This document shows, piece after piece, positions 20,646 to 32,210 of a stretch of 64,000 bases of DNA. Within the stretch, counting starts at the first letter, position 1. The number at the start of each line of letters is the position of its first letter. The position numbers were made by a program, and so were the translations under genes. The stretch is from Oikopleura dioica (lineage: Eukaryota; Chordata; Appendicularia; Copelata; Oikopleuridae), in assembly GCA_907165135.1 (NCBI GenBank), contig OU015567.1, positions 1,741,001 through 1,805,000 of the forward strand, given 5' to 3'. The notes beneath the pieces were generated by a model that was not told where the DNA came from, searched no databases, and was given only the letters and a program-made list of their open reading frames with translations.

Positions 20646-21693
20646 TCAAGGGTTTTCGGAGTAAGGATTTTCATTCGAAGTCGAGGGCAAATCAGGCAAA
20701 GCTCGAGTAGAATTCTGCGCCGCTATCTTCTCTTGCGCTATGCTATCCTACAACAAATAATTTGGAACAGGCTCAACTGTTTTTCTCTCACCTGGGATTC
20801 GGTTCGTAGAAGCACGGATTCATCCCTAGCTGTCTGATCGAGAACTTCGTAAACGTTTTCTGTTGGTGTGAGTGTTGGGATTTCCATTCCATCCATACCG
20901 CGGTCCTTTGTTTGTTTTCGCTTTTTGTAGACGATGAATGCTACCAGCCCGACTTTTTAAGGTTTCATGAATAGACTTGTCTATAGTTTGAACTATGAAT
21001 AAGTCAAATGCCGGTGATTACCGATTGTTCTTAGCCGCAAATTACAACAAAACCCCACAAACTTATGAAACCAAAACAATAGCAATCAAAAGAATTCCGA
21101 TAATCAAACCAGTCGGAGCTGACGATTTCTCCTGAGCTGGTTGATCTTCAGTCCTTATTTCCCCAAATTCAACAGGACTCGAGGATGAATCATCTGGGAC
21201 AACAGAGTACTCAAGCTTGAATCCGCTAGAATGCTCAACAGCTTCGTCGCTTTTGAATTTTATAATAACAGGCAATTGAGCTAAAAATATTAATTGCAAC
21301 TTATGTTTTCTATTTTACCTCTTCTTTCAATAATTTCAGGAAGAGTATCTCCACAAAATGGCGCTTTTATGCGTGTGTCGCCTCCTGATGAGAAGATTTC
21401 GACATAATCTTCGGGACAATGACCCGCAGAATGGTCAATTTCAAAGTGCAGAAAGTTGAGAATGATCGTCGCGTAGTCTCCGCTGAAGTCTTTGCCAATT
21501 ATCCATGTACAGTCGCACAAACTCGGGTACTCATCTCGATGGGGTAAAGCCGGGCTCTCCAAGCGACCTCGATTGCCAAGTGAGCCGCCGCACTTGACAT
21601 CATGTTGATAGAGAGAGTCTGACGAGGCGTCATATACGAGTATTTACCGTAGATTGTATAATGACAGATGTCAAAAGATTGTAGACAATCCAT
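20646..21693 (-). CDS. CUB-domain type I membrane protein (5' end unresolved)
   Basis: A CUB domain is visible: CGGSLGNRG at its start, then a Cys pair before the Trp of CTWIIGKDFSG, the acidic CPEDYVEIFSSG, FCGDTLPE, and the closing GFKLEYSV. Exons meet in phase around 21280. A Ser/Pro-rich stalk and a hydrophobic segment (GLIIGILLIAIVLV) follow. The exon at 20952-20792 gives a second hydrophobic run and a basic stop-transfer (YKKRKQTKD). A tail containing NVYEVL follows, and the last exon (20747-20646) ends in TGA. No GT donor gives the right phase into the 20952 exon; a GA donor at 21097 would. An isoform stopping after the first hydrophobic segment is also possible. The signal peptide exon was not found. 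Confidence 0.6.
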
Positions 21694-21783
21694 TTAGTAG
21701 CGAATAAATGATTTATTTGTATATTTGGAAATAAAAACTGAAATAAAACAAATTTTGGTGCAGTGTAATTAGTTAGCAACTCA

Positions 21784-22143
21784 GATGAAACTTCATATTT
21801 TAACACTTTTTTACCAGTTATTTGTTGGGGTCAGTGTCGAAAATCTGCCAAAGATTAACAACTTCATGTTTTTCCCCTAATATCAGCCCCTAGAAAATGA
21901 GAAGAGCTAACAATGGTACTTTAGGCTTTGAGCAGAAGCACCATTCATGGAACCGAAGGCATTTCTCACCATTTTCGACTAGCCGCAAATATTGGAATTT
22001 CAAGAATACCCTGGGAGGTTTTAAACCAAAATAACAAATCCCTACATAAGCCGATTTCGATGATGAACAAGCTTCTTCGCGACATTGGTGCAAAGAAACA
22101 TGAACATCCAAAACTTCATTTTCACCGTCTTTTCCTCAAATAA
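21784..22143 (+). CDS. Small secreted peptide precursor
   Basis: Exon 1 (21784-21828) encodes a signal peptide, MKLHILTLFYQLFVG. It ends at a GT donor in phase 0 and joins exon 2 (21925-22143) after an acceptor ACTTTAG. The product is 87 residues, with no Cys in the mature part, many His, Lys and Arg, and several basic sites. The stop codon overlaps AATAAA. It could be a peptide-hormone-like precursor or an antimicrobial peptide. No family is recognised. Confidence 0.45.
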
Positions 22144-22500
22144 AAGTACACGCCTTTCCTATTGCAATATGTTCCGCAGCAAGACTCTGTTTGCATACAT
22201 TTGATTCAGTCGCCAAAACCCCAGCTAGTAGTAGACCGATGCCTTCCTTTCTCATCTCTAGTAAATAAAATTCATGTAAGAGCAAATCTGCGATTCGTAA
22301 AAAGGATGATTCAGAACATGAGAGAACAATCATGCTTATTGAAAGGAGAAAGAGCTTTTGTTTTGTGATAAAAGAGTTAAAACTTTATTACATTCGTCAA
22401 ATCGGATCTTTTATCCTTCATGATAAGTAGACAATAACATGATTGAAAATGCAAAAAACTGGCAGTAGAAAATATTATTAAAAATGTATCCCTGAGAACA

Positions 22501-25500
22501 TTACATAGAAAAGTCTTCGTCCGACTCTTCGAAATTGTAGAGCTTTTTCTTCTTTCGGGCACTCTGGCGCGAAGGGCGAGAATTTGAGTTGGAATTCTCT
22601 GAGAAACGAGAAGATCGTCGACGTGTAGAGCGACGAGGACTTGGCTCTGCGTAACCGTCCCTATAAATGCTCGTAATACTCAAATGTCATTTACAAAGAG
22701 ATGATGACTGGGCTCGGCAACCTGTGTAGGGCCCTTACTCATGTTTTCTACACAGTATGCTGAGTCCAGAATGAGGAATCTCTGATACTTTTAATCTGAT
22801 GTTTGGTTACCTGGCTTCATCGCTGAAATCTTCAGAGATCTTCCTCTGTCTTCTATTTCTTTGAAAACTTGGCAGCGGTACTTCATCATCATCGTCCTCA
22901 TCCGCCTGAGCTTCAGGCTCAGTATCTGTGCTGAATCTGTCGTTTCTTTCATCAGAATCATCCTCTTCTTCTTCGTCCACTTGTTCCTCGAGTTCTTCCT
23001 CTTCTTCACTCTCCTCCTCAAGTTGCTTTTTCATTGGACGAGGTCGCTTTTTAGCTGGTCGTCTTCGGTTCTCTTTTTCGTAATCAAAATCGTCATTCGA
23101 CATGTCTTCGGCATCTTCATCAGAACTCGAGAACCTAGAAAATTTGAACAACTAACCCTTCCTTGAATGAATCTACCTGTGTCGTTTTTTCTTCACTCTT
23201 GTGCTCCTGGAGCTTGTTTCAAAAACCGTTGGCTTGATATCCCGGAGCTTTTCTTTCTGAACCCTAGCTGGCAAATTTCGGAGTTCTTTCATCAACCGCT
23301 GTTTGAAGCGTTGAGATTGGCTGACCGCGTTTACGAATTCCTCGAGCTCGTTTTCTGGAAGAGGATCTTGCGATCCAAAGCGAGTTCGACGAGTAATTGA
23401 TGTATTCTCCTCCTCACTATCGGTAGAAAAGTCGATCTTTCGAAAATTACGAGGTCGATTGTTTTCGCTGCGATTGCTGAGGATTCTTGTGACTTGCTCG
23501 CCTTCTTCTTCGTCAGTTTCTTCTGCTTCTTCTTCCTCATCATCCGAGCCCTAATAACGTCTTTACAGAAACCAAAAGGCAATCTACCTCTTTCTCAGAT
23601 TCACCCTCTTCTTCCTCATCCGATTCCCCCTCATTTTCGTCAATTCTCTTCTGAAGTCGTTCAATGAAATCATTCGGTTCCAGTTTTCGATCATTCACGG
23701 CTTCGGAAAGAGCTTCAGAAAGAATCTTCGACATAGAAAACATCCCGTTTGAATCAGCATCATTTGAGCCATTGAAAAGCGCGCAGTTCTCGTGAAGAAG
23801 AGCGATTTCCCAAAGCAGACCGGCCTTGTTTCTAAAGAAGTATAACAAACTATGCGGACAGTGACGAGTTACCTGTAAAAATTTGTCTCCAAACGGTCTT
23901 TGATCTTCGTCAAATTAGTTGGGTACGAGATAGTTTGTTCGTATTCTTCGCGGAACTCATCCTCGACTTCGTGATTGTAAGCCGCAACTTCTGGAATTTG
24001 TTTAGAGATTACTGCCGCTAGGATGTTGATCAAGCGGGTACTCTCCTTGTCGCTAATCTCTGTGTGAGAGAGGATTACTTCCGGCTGTTCGTCAGAGTTC
24101 CGAGGAACAAGATTCCAGACGGATTGAACGTCGACTTTATCGTCCGACAGCCATTTTACCGTGAACCTAAGAAACAAAAAGGTAAAAATCTCTAGATACA
24201 GTCAAAACGCACAATTCCGGAACTTTTTTTTTCAGCGAAAATGGGAAAATCTCCGGAATTGTGCGGATTTTCGATAAAAAATTTTTCTCCTCTCAAAAAA
24301 ATCTGTTTTTATGGGGTCAAGCTCACTATGGCCGAACCTCGAGGCTGAAACCGAGTTTTCGAAGTTTCCTCCTTTGAAAATGCCAAAGTTTTCATAAAAC
24401 GGACATTTTCTTTACAGAAAAACATGAAAAAACCAAAAACACAAGCTGAGATTCCACGTATTTCTGTTAAAAAATGCCCGAAGTTCGATTTTTTCTCGAA
24501 CATCTCCGGAATTGTGCGATTCAAAATTTTTTTGGTTCACCCCTTAATCTCCGGAATTGTGCGTTCCGGAATTGTGCGTTTTGACTGTAACAGGGATTCT
24601 TACTTATTGAATAGTGTTTCTTCTCCAGCTAACAAATGAACGGACTGTATCTCCCCAGCGAACCATTGAGGGATCCTACTTTCGGGGCCAATTTCTTCAA
24701 AAATTCCCCAGACTTCGTCCCCTTCTTTGAATTCCGACTCGTTTGAAGCATCGTACAGTTTATCGTAGATAATAAACTCTTCGCAGTTTTCCAGTGGCGC
24801 GTATTTTATCTAACGAAATAATGAAATGAAGAAGAAGAAAATCCCTTACCGTGAATTTCTTGAGATCAATTTCCTCATCGATACATTTTAAAACGACAGA
24901 GCACCATCTAGCTGGAGGGTTGAATTTCTTCTCCTTCATCAGTTCAATTTCTAGTTCTTCTACAACACATAAAATGTCCTTTCCAATCAATTCTTCGGAG
25001 TTTTTTATCTGTTGCGGAACACGGTGAAATTTTCGAAGAGAGGTAATCTTTTGATTTTCGAGTTCTTTGACAAACTGTTCATGTGCGCGTGGAATGTAGT
25101 AAACCTTGTCGCCGACTTGAGGTATAAACGGGCATCGAAGAGGTTGAGTTTGGCTGATCCATTGTAAATGGCCTCTTCCGGGCGATTCGATGAGTGAGTG
25201 ATAAGGAGAAGCGTGACCAGTCGGCGAGGATTCATCTGATCGAATTCGCCCCTTTGCTTCGCGTTTCTTTTTCTTTTTGATATATTTTGTGCTCAATTTT
25301 TTCAGCGGATCGACCCTGTCCGAGTCCTCATCTTCAGAAAACACGATCTTCTTTTTCCTCGGCCTGGAGGATGTCGGACGTGAGCTCGGTCCAGGCTGCT
25401 CTTCTTCTATCGAGCTATCTAGATCGGCTATCGGGGCTTCTTCTTCCTCTTCCTCGCTTTCGAGATGTTGAATGATTCGTTTCTTTTTTCTCTGACCGCG

Positions 25501-28450
25501 GGTCGAAGTGGTCTGTTGCGCCTGCAGATCTTGAGATCTCCGGGCTCTTCGATTTCTTGAAATACTCGCCTCTTCTGACGGCTCTTCCAAAGTAGGAACG
25601 TACTCCGACGATGTGTTCCCCTGCGTTGTCTCCTCTGAATCATCGTCTGTAGACCCTTCTTCGTCGTCATCAAGAGCATCAGAATCATCCTCCGCTGGCT
25701 CATCATCGACAGGAACATATCCTCTCGGAGCTCTTCTTCGTCGAGATTGGTTGTTTTGCTCTCGCTGCTCGGCGGATGAGTTCAAGTTGAATTCTTCATC
25801 CGATCCGTCGATGGAGTTATCCTCTTCTGACTCTGGCGGTAGCTCAGGCTCTGGAATATCCCTGCTTCTTCTTTGATTTCGACGATTTGCCCGACGCTGG
25901 CTTGAAGATATTGGCCGAGAGTTTCCTGCTTCGGAGTTTTCCGTCACATGGATCTCATCAATCTGCATGACGTCGTCGTCGGTAAGTCCTTCTCGCCTGT
26001 ACCACTTTTCCTCTGCGTTTATTAACTGCTTTTGAAGCTTATCTCGAGTTTGGACGGTTTTCAAATCGAGGACTTCACAAAAATCTTTATTGCACCAGCT
26101 TGGTTTTTTCGTTCCGCCAACTTGCGATCTTCTTTGAACATCGAATGTTAGAACAGACATGTCAAGATGCACAGAGTTTTCATCAACGATCATTGGTGTT
26201 CCTGCCTCTTCAGCTTGAACCAACTCTGCTTGAGTGAGCTCGAGGTCTAATTGGCGAATCCGCTCCCCGAGAACATCTCTTTGTCCTTGAAGCTCTTCCT
26301 CAGCAATTTGCCGCCTTGTTCGAGAATCATTGACTCTGCCAAGGTAGGGCTCGTTTTGGGAGTTGGTGTACATGCCTGGATTCTGCAGGTGAGGAGTGAG
26401 CCCAGTTTGCTCATCGACAACGAATCCTTCTCGATCACGCACGAGAGGATGGTAGTCTGTTTCGAAAAACAACTCTTCAGGAAGCTGAGAGAGTTTCGAG
26501 TCAGTTCCAAAGCCAGAAATGCTCATGTGTCCCTGAGAATCGGCGGAAATAATCTTCGTCCCGTCGGAGGACCAGCAAATGTCGTGGATAGACATCTGCT
26601 CTCCGGACTCTATCGTTGATGGAAAGTACACTTCAGCGAGCTTTTTCGACCGAGAAACGTCCCAAACTAGAATGAGACCGTCGCAGCCAGATGATGCGAA
26701 TATATGAGGTTCTTTTGGATGAGCCTTGAGGTTCTGAATTGTCTGGGAATGATAAGAAAGTGTTGTGACAAGTGTTGAGTTAGCTGCGCTGAAAACTTTA
26801 ATGACATTGCCTCCACTTGTCTGTGCACTCACAAGAGCGACAATGATCAGCTCGTCGTTCTTCAGCCAGATTCCATCATTGACTTTTGGCCGCTTTTTCG
26901 GATCTGTTTCGGTCGTTTCACCAACACAATCGATCTTTTGCACCTTCCAGCGGCGATGTTTCAGCCTCCAAATGATTGCAAAGCCATCAAAAGAGGTACT
27001 GAGCAGCGCTGGTGGAACAGTCGTACTTTGCATTTGATTGAATTCGATGGACGAGACGCAGTTTGTATGAACATCGAGTTCGGCGATTTTGTCGACTCCG
27101 CGAGGGCTCTCGGGTTTGAGAATCATGTACACGCGAATCCGACCATCAGAGAAGCCAACAGCATTGAATCTGCCTCCCTTAGACCAGGCTTGTTGAACTG
27201 CACGATCTCCAGGCTTTGTTCGTTCTGTGAACTTGGGTGGGGCTTCCAGAATAAATTGCTTGTCATTTTCGTCGTAGGACCAGAAAACCACGGTTCCATC
27301 GTTTCCAGTTGATACCAAAGGGCGGATGTAGGTATCTGTGACGCAGAACATCCCCGGACCCCAGGAGATAGACGTGATATTGTGCCCAGTGTGCTGGCCG
27401 AGCAAACAAGTTACTGTAGCGCCACTTCTGAGGCACCAAATTCGAATGGCTTTTTTGTCATCGCACGAAGCGAGAAGCGTGTTATCAGGATGGACCTGTA
27501 AGTCGTTGATTTCTCCCTCATGGCCGCGAAGTGTCATCAGTAACATGCCGGTTATGGAGCTCCAGATCTTTATTAGACTCTCATCTGAGCCTGTAATAAT
27601 CCTTTTTCCCGTCTTGTCGAAAGTAATGATGTTTACTTGATCCAAATGGCCGAGAATATGCGCTTGAACCTGAAAGTTGTCCCATAGCAAATCATTGTAC
27701 TGAATCTTTCTTGGGAATAGTCTGCCGATATTCCGTTGAGATCGAAATTTTGTAAAGCTGTTGGCTCGTTGGAAGTTCGCTGGAAGGGATTTTATAGACC
27801 CGTTGGAGGAAATTGAAGGAAGGGAAATTGACTGATTCTTGGACCGGATAGAAAGGCCGTCGGGTTTCGGCGAAAGATGTTGGAGAAAACATCGTTTGAA
27901 ATCAACAAGTGGGTTTTCCGACGCCTTAAATTTGTATTTATAATTTTTATGGGATTTGTTGAGTCATAGAAGGCGCGCGCCAACAAGAATATTCCAAGTA
28001 ATGCTTTACTTACGAATTTTTCGAAGGTATTTTCTCTTTCTTCGCCAAATAAGTCGATGTTCTTTGGAAGAACCTTAAAAAATCATTAAAGAAGTGAACT
28101 TCTAAATAAAATTTTGACTAAATAAGCTTACATATTAGTAAACAGTAATTTTCGAGTATACTACTTAATAACTTTCTTTAAAAATATCACAAAGAAGCCA
28201 TTTTTGTTGAATTTTTTGGTATTTTACCTTTTTGATAACTTCATTTTTCTTCGCGCATTCCAATAAGCTCTAAAATTTATCGTTGAAAAGTGGTATTTCT
28301 CGTCTATCATCGAAAAAAGCAGAAAAATCTGGTCGGAAGACCCCATCTTTTCGGTAGCGTGAGAAGTGAGGAGAAGAATCTCTTCAGACTCCTCCGGAGG
28401 ACATTCGCCTTGGCTTAGCTGGAAGAAGAAAAATTGCCCTGGAAGCACTC
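22501..28450 (-). CDS. BRWD: Bromodomain and WD repeat protein (BRWD/PHIP-like), single bromodomain
   Basis: The order matches BRWD1/BRWD3/PHIP. N-terminal exons (about 28270-27692) contain LLECAKKNEVIKK and LPKNIDLFGEE, as in the family's helical start. The WD propeller follows (27690 to about 26500, with ILGHLDQVNIITFDKTGKR and HEGEINDLQVHP), then a long acidic/basic disordered linker. The cryptic-Tudor region typical of the family comes next (LRCPFIPQVGDKVYYIP). The first bromodomain is spread over exons around 24175-23600 (SYPTNLTKIKDRLETNFYR). After it come only acidic and Arg/Lys-rich exons to the stop at 22501. The second, canonical bromodomain of vertebrate members is absent. The product should be a chromatin reader and possible CUL4-DDB1 adaptor. 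The first coding exon is not fixed. Most of the propeller lies in one 976-codon ORF. Confidence 0.85.
24199..24587. mobile_element. Tc1/mariner-type MITE in a BRWD intron
   Basis: The 389-bp element has terminal inverted repeats starting CAGTCAAAACGCACAATTCC at the left and ending in the complement at the right. It is flanked by TA on both sides (24197-24198, 24588-24589). Extra copies of the CCGGAATTGTGCG core lie near the right end. TA duplication and CAGT ends fit Tc1/mariner or pogo-type transposition. It lies wholly within the intron before the bromodomain exon. Confidence 0.88.
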
Positions 28451-29303
28451 AGAGGTGTTTTTACCCAATTTTGAACCCTTTTATGCCATTTTCTCCGACT
28501 TTTTTACCTCTGCTGCTTTCTGACACCCTGGAACTGTCTGTAGAAATCTTTGAATTGCCAGTATGTTATCTGAATAAAAAGTTTACTACAGTGAGTTTTC
28601 TCCGGCGCTGGAAGAAGAGCGCAGAGTTTGGGACTTACAGGGAAGTTGTGGGTCGTTTTTCCCCTCCATGATGGAGAAAAGGGTTTGACGGAGAAGTCCT
28701 CTTTTGAATTACTATAATTTCTCGACTGTAGTTGCCAAAAAACGTGCAATTAATTCCTACTCTTGGAAAAAATTATGTTGAGGCTAGGGCGCGCCCGATG
28801 AGTCATAATTTCACAGCGCGGTGTGGTAAGAGTGTGGTACGCTGCTTTTTCTGGTGTGGTAGTTGGGCAGCGACGGGTGTGGTAGAAACGGGAATCAAGG
28901 ACGAAAATCAATAGGGAATCAATTCAATTCAAGAATTGGCAATTTTGGCCACTTTTTGAGCATTTTTGCAATTGTTTTTTTTTCACAGATTGTAATTTAT
29001 AGTTGTTTTTTTATACGGAAAAAACAAAGTTCATTTTATGCACAGGAGACTTGCTTGAGCGTGGCTTCTTGCAGCGATGATTTTTCGGTCGAATTCGCGG
29101 TAGAAGACCCCTTCTTGTATGTAAGTTGGTTGGCCACTAGAATTCTTTGACAACACAAAATTTTGCATGATAATTTACCGGCACCAGGGTAGTCCACTGT
29201 TTACAGAATTGAATTCATCCTGTTTGTAACCGGTAAAAATACGAAGAACTCCAACATTATTCCTCCTGATTAAATAAATTGATTAAGAAATTTGCACTTT
29301 TTC
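28451..29303. other. Intergenic region, no gene recognised
   Basis: It lies between the BRWD 5' end and the 3' end of the lectin-like gene. Short ORFs on + (28366-28671, 28732-29150) lack splice support. A GTGTGGTA motif repeats four times near 28823-28880. BRWD promoter elements are probably here but none is diagnosable. Confidence 0.4.
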
Positions 29304-30391
29304 TTACTCATTGTTCATTCGTATTGTCCAGGTTTTGTTGAGCATAGAATTGTCCAGCAATTTGTATTTATCAGTAAATGAGGAAGTCAACTTCATTTTC
29401 GGACATTTGTGCTCATTTGGATGCCCTTGGTTTAGAACCGTTCGTCCAAATTCATCGAAAGGATTGTCTTCGCAAATGTAACTGGAATGGAAACCGTTGT
29501 CCACTGAAAATAAAATTGCTATGTATTTGAAATAAAATAAATGTTGTTTTATGCTCGATAACCTGCGTAGAAAACCTGAGTCAGGTTCTGAAGAGTCTGT
29601 ATGAAGAGCCGCGAAGCAAAGCCGCTCTGCGGGATAGTTTTTCAAAAAGCCGTTACGCGGCTTTAATTGAAGGCATTTCAGATCTTTAATTACTTGTTTC
29701 TTTACTTACTTAAAAATGCACAGAGAGGATGGGTGTCGTTTTGATTAATCTTCATCAGAGTAACAAGATAGTCAATTTTTCTTGCTTCCTCGTATTCTTC
29801 ATACATTTTGTTGTCATCTTCAACCCAGAAAGCTTTTTTACCAAACACTTTGTCTCCAGATAAACTTCCAAAATTAATGTCCTCCCAATTCAAAAATCTA
29901 AAGGGTTTCTTCGGAAGAAACATTCCATCATCTTCACAGGCCTTTTTTGCCTCTGAAAACGTGAATACTCCTCTTTGAAGGTGGCCATCGAGGACTGAAA
30001 AAAGTAATCGGATGGTCAGAAAAATAAAGGTTAGACATTTACCTTTTCCGTTGATTTCTACTGATACATTGAAGGCTGTTTTCATGGCACCCACTTCTTT
30101 TTTTACTCTGAAAATACGAGGCTTTGGCTTCTTTCTTATTCATTTTTAGAATTAAGTATTATTATCGGTACTTACTGTCTCCCGGTCGGGCGATGAAATA
30201 TCATTAAAACATTTGCCAACAGCTGCTCATCATCAATGACGGGGATGACAGTTTTCTCCGGAAGAACATGAAGAACTCCAACCACCAACCTGATAAAAAA
30301 TCCTCAATTCAAAATCAAAATTAATAAAAACTCACGCAAGCAGAAGAAAAACCACAGTAAAAACAAGAAAAATATCCCTCTTATTCGCCAT
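29304..30391 (-). CDS. Divergent C-type-lectin-like protein with N-terminal signal/anchor
   Basis: Five exons (30391-30336, 30289-30176, 30107-30043, 29994-29710, 29503-29304) sum to 720 nt with correct phase at every GT-AG junction, giving 239 residues. The N-terminus (MANKRDIFLVFTVVFLLLA) is a signal peptide or signal anchor. The second half resembles a C-type lectin domain: FTFSEAKKACEDDGMFLP, then KKAFWVEDD, then PLCAFL and the Cys of YICED. Canonical calcium-binding EPN/QPD and WND motifs are missing, so sugar binding by the usual mechanism is unlikely. An immune or extracellular-matrix role is a guess. Confidence 0.6.
29573..29587. repeat. Dispersed palindrome AACCTGAGTCAGGTT
   Basis: A 15-bp palindrome preceded by GAAA occurs here and again at 31463-31477. 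Partial versions lie near 165-180 and 34980. It may be the end or core of a very small repeat. Confidence 0.5.
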
Positions 30392-30577
30392 TTTGAACAC
30401 TCGAATACTAAAACTTTACTTTTCATAAGTTTCTACTTCGATCATTTCTATGTCAATCTATTCATGCGAATCTCTAACACATGTTTTTCTTTACAATTGT
30501 CGTTATCTAGGCCCTTATACTTCCAATTTATGGTTGGAAGGTTCAACATAGACCTTCTTTCCCGATATTCATTTTAT

Positions 30578-30784
30578 TCAATAATAAAGAGCCGGTACAG
30601 TTGAAAACAGATCGTCGTAGTCGTAGACGGTGGGTGCTCGCGACCATCCATACTCAAAAGCGTACAAGAAATCCTTACGATTTGCTTCCATTTCTTCAAC
30701 AACTCTGCGGAGATCGGAAAGCGTCATCGATTCTGCAAAATGCATCGTCAAGAAAACTACAAAAAGGGGAGCTAAAAATTGCAT
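30578..30784 (-). CDS. Short secreted peptide precursor
   Basis: An ATG at 30784 opens a signal peptide (MQFLAPLFVVFLTMHFAES) followed by about 50 residues ending VPALYY. The mature part has no Cys, two tandem Tyr-Asp-type clusters and an aromatic tail. An upstream in-frame ATG at 30796 adds four residues. AATAAA follows the stop on the minus strand. It is a single short exon, supported by the signal sequence and poly(A) signal only. It lies upstream of the lectin-like gene on the same strand. Confidence 0.45.
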   Translation of the reverse strand: MQFLAPLFVVFLTMHFAESMTLSDLRRVVEEMEANRKDFLYAFEYGWSRAPTVYDYDDLFSTVPALYY

Positions 30785-31153
30785 TCTTGAAATCATCTCT
30801 TTGAGCTCAAATCTGCGAACTCTTAAAAAGGATAGCACATCAATATTGCAAGGAATCGTAAGTTCAAATATCGGTTATTGGTCGATTTCAATAACAAGAC
30901 ATCGGATTTTACAGTATCGATGCCGCAGTTATTACAAGAAACTGTATTTGAACCCTAAAAGAAGCAAGACCTTCATGATTTACAACTTCAATGGTAAGAT
31001 CAATCATTTCCAACTACTGAATTAACTTTTTGAAGTTTATGAGAGAATCATCTCTTTTCATTGTGGATCTTCACCGACGCATGAAGCGGAGCCTATTCAC
31101 GGACGGGATCAATTTCCGATGCCAAACTTACGCGTTAGTTTTCAATTAACAAA

Positions 31154-32054
31154 ATGACCTTGTACGAGTTTTTGGCCGGCGAGTGTAATGGGCAAAAAGA
31201 GACTTTGGATGGAAGAGATGAAGTTGGTTGCGGAAGCTGTTTTCAGCAGTATACTTGTGGAGCGAATACGAACAGGTTCACCTGCTTGCCGATAGAGAGG
31301 ATTTGCGATGGAGAAAAGAACTGCCAGGATGGAAGTGATGAGGTCAACTGTTGCCAGTGGACGAACTGGGGAGCATGGCAAGAGAGGGTGGTCTACAATT
31401 CGGATGAAGTAACGAAAGTTAGATACAGGTACGTCTTCTTTGGCTCGACAATTCGCGAAGAAAACCTGAGTCAGGTTTTCATTACATCTCTTCGCAATCC
31501 CGACTCAGGTTGTCAACAAAAATTGCCGAACTCAGATGTCTTTGTCATTTCGTTTTTCGCCAGATTTATCATTTTCATCAAGAGACTGTGGTAGAACAAC
31601 AACAATTGATGGAGAATTGGTTCCAGATGGAAATTGCCGATGTCCGGGCGAAAAAGATTATGTAAGAACACTTCCTTCTTCCACAATATTTTCATGATTC
31701 TTTCTTTAGATTCAAGAGTGGATGACTTCATCGCTAACTCAAGCTGAATCTGGCGGACTCACCTGGGAACAGATCGATCAAAATAGCCTGAATGGAGGTC
31801 CGTCCAATTCAACTGAAAGCCAATCACTTCAAGAACCTCAGAAGCCTAAGCTGAGTACCCTGTCGATAATCGGAATCGCTGCTGGAATTCTCGCAGCACT
31901 TATTTTAATTATAATCAGCCTTACGTGCTATCGTAAGAAGAAAAGAAAGGTGTTGAAGGCAAAAACTCTCACTAGAATTCAAGAAGAATTTCGAGCCGAA
32001 AGTCATTCTATCAACCCGTATTCTTCCTACAGCGGATATACTGTTTCTGTTTGA
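31154..32054 (+). CDS. Type I membrane protein with LDLa and TSP1-like modules
   Basis: The first exon carries the end of one LDL-receptor class A repeat (LDGRDEVGC) and a complete second one (CDGEKNCQDGSDEVNC with TCGAN before it). A thrombospondin-1-like start follows (WTNWGAWQE). It splices in phase to a Cys-rich exon (CGRTTTIDGELVPDGNCRC). The last exon has a Ser/Asn/Gln stalk, a membrane span (LSIIGIAAGILAALILIII), a Lys/Arg stop-transfer and a short tail ending YSGYTVSV. The C-terminus resembles a PDZ-binding motif. The first LDLa repeat is incomplete at 31154, so an upstream exon with the signal peptide is probably missing. AATAAA lies just after the stop. Confidence 0.6.
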
Positions 32055-32210
32055 ATCAAATAAAGCTCCTGGAAACATGATTTTCATTACACTGTATTCG
32101 ATTTTCAAAATGAGGAAAACTTTTTCTGATCGGAACTTTTAAACTTCATTTTTCTTCAGAAGAAGTCAAAATCTGGAAAATCTAAAAAAGGAAGTTTGTG
32201 CGTCAATCTT

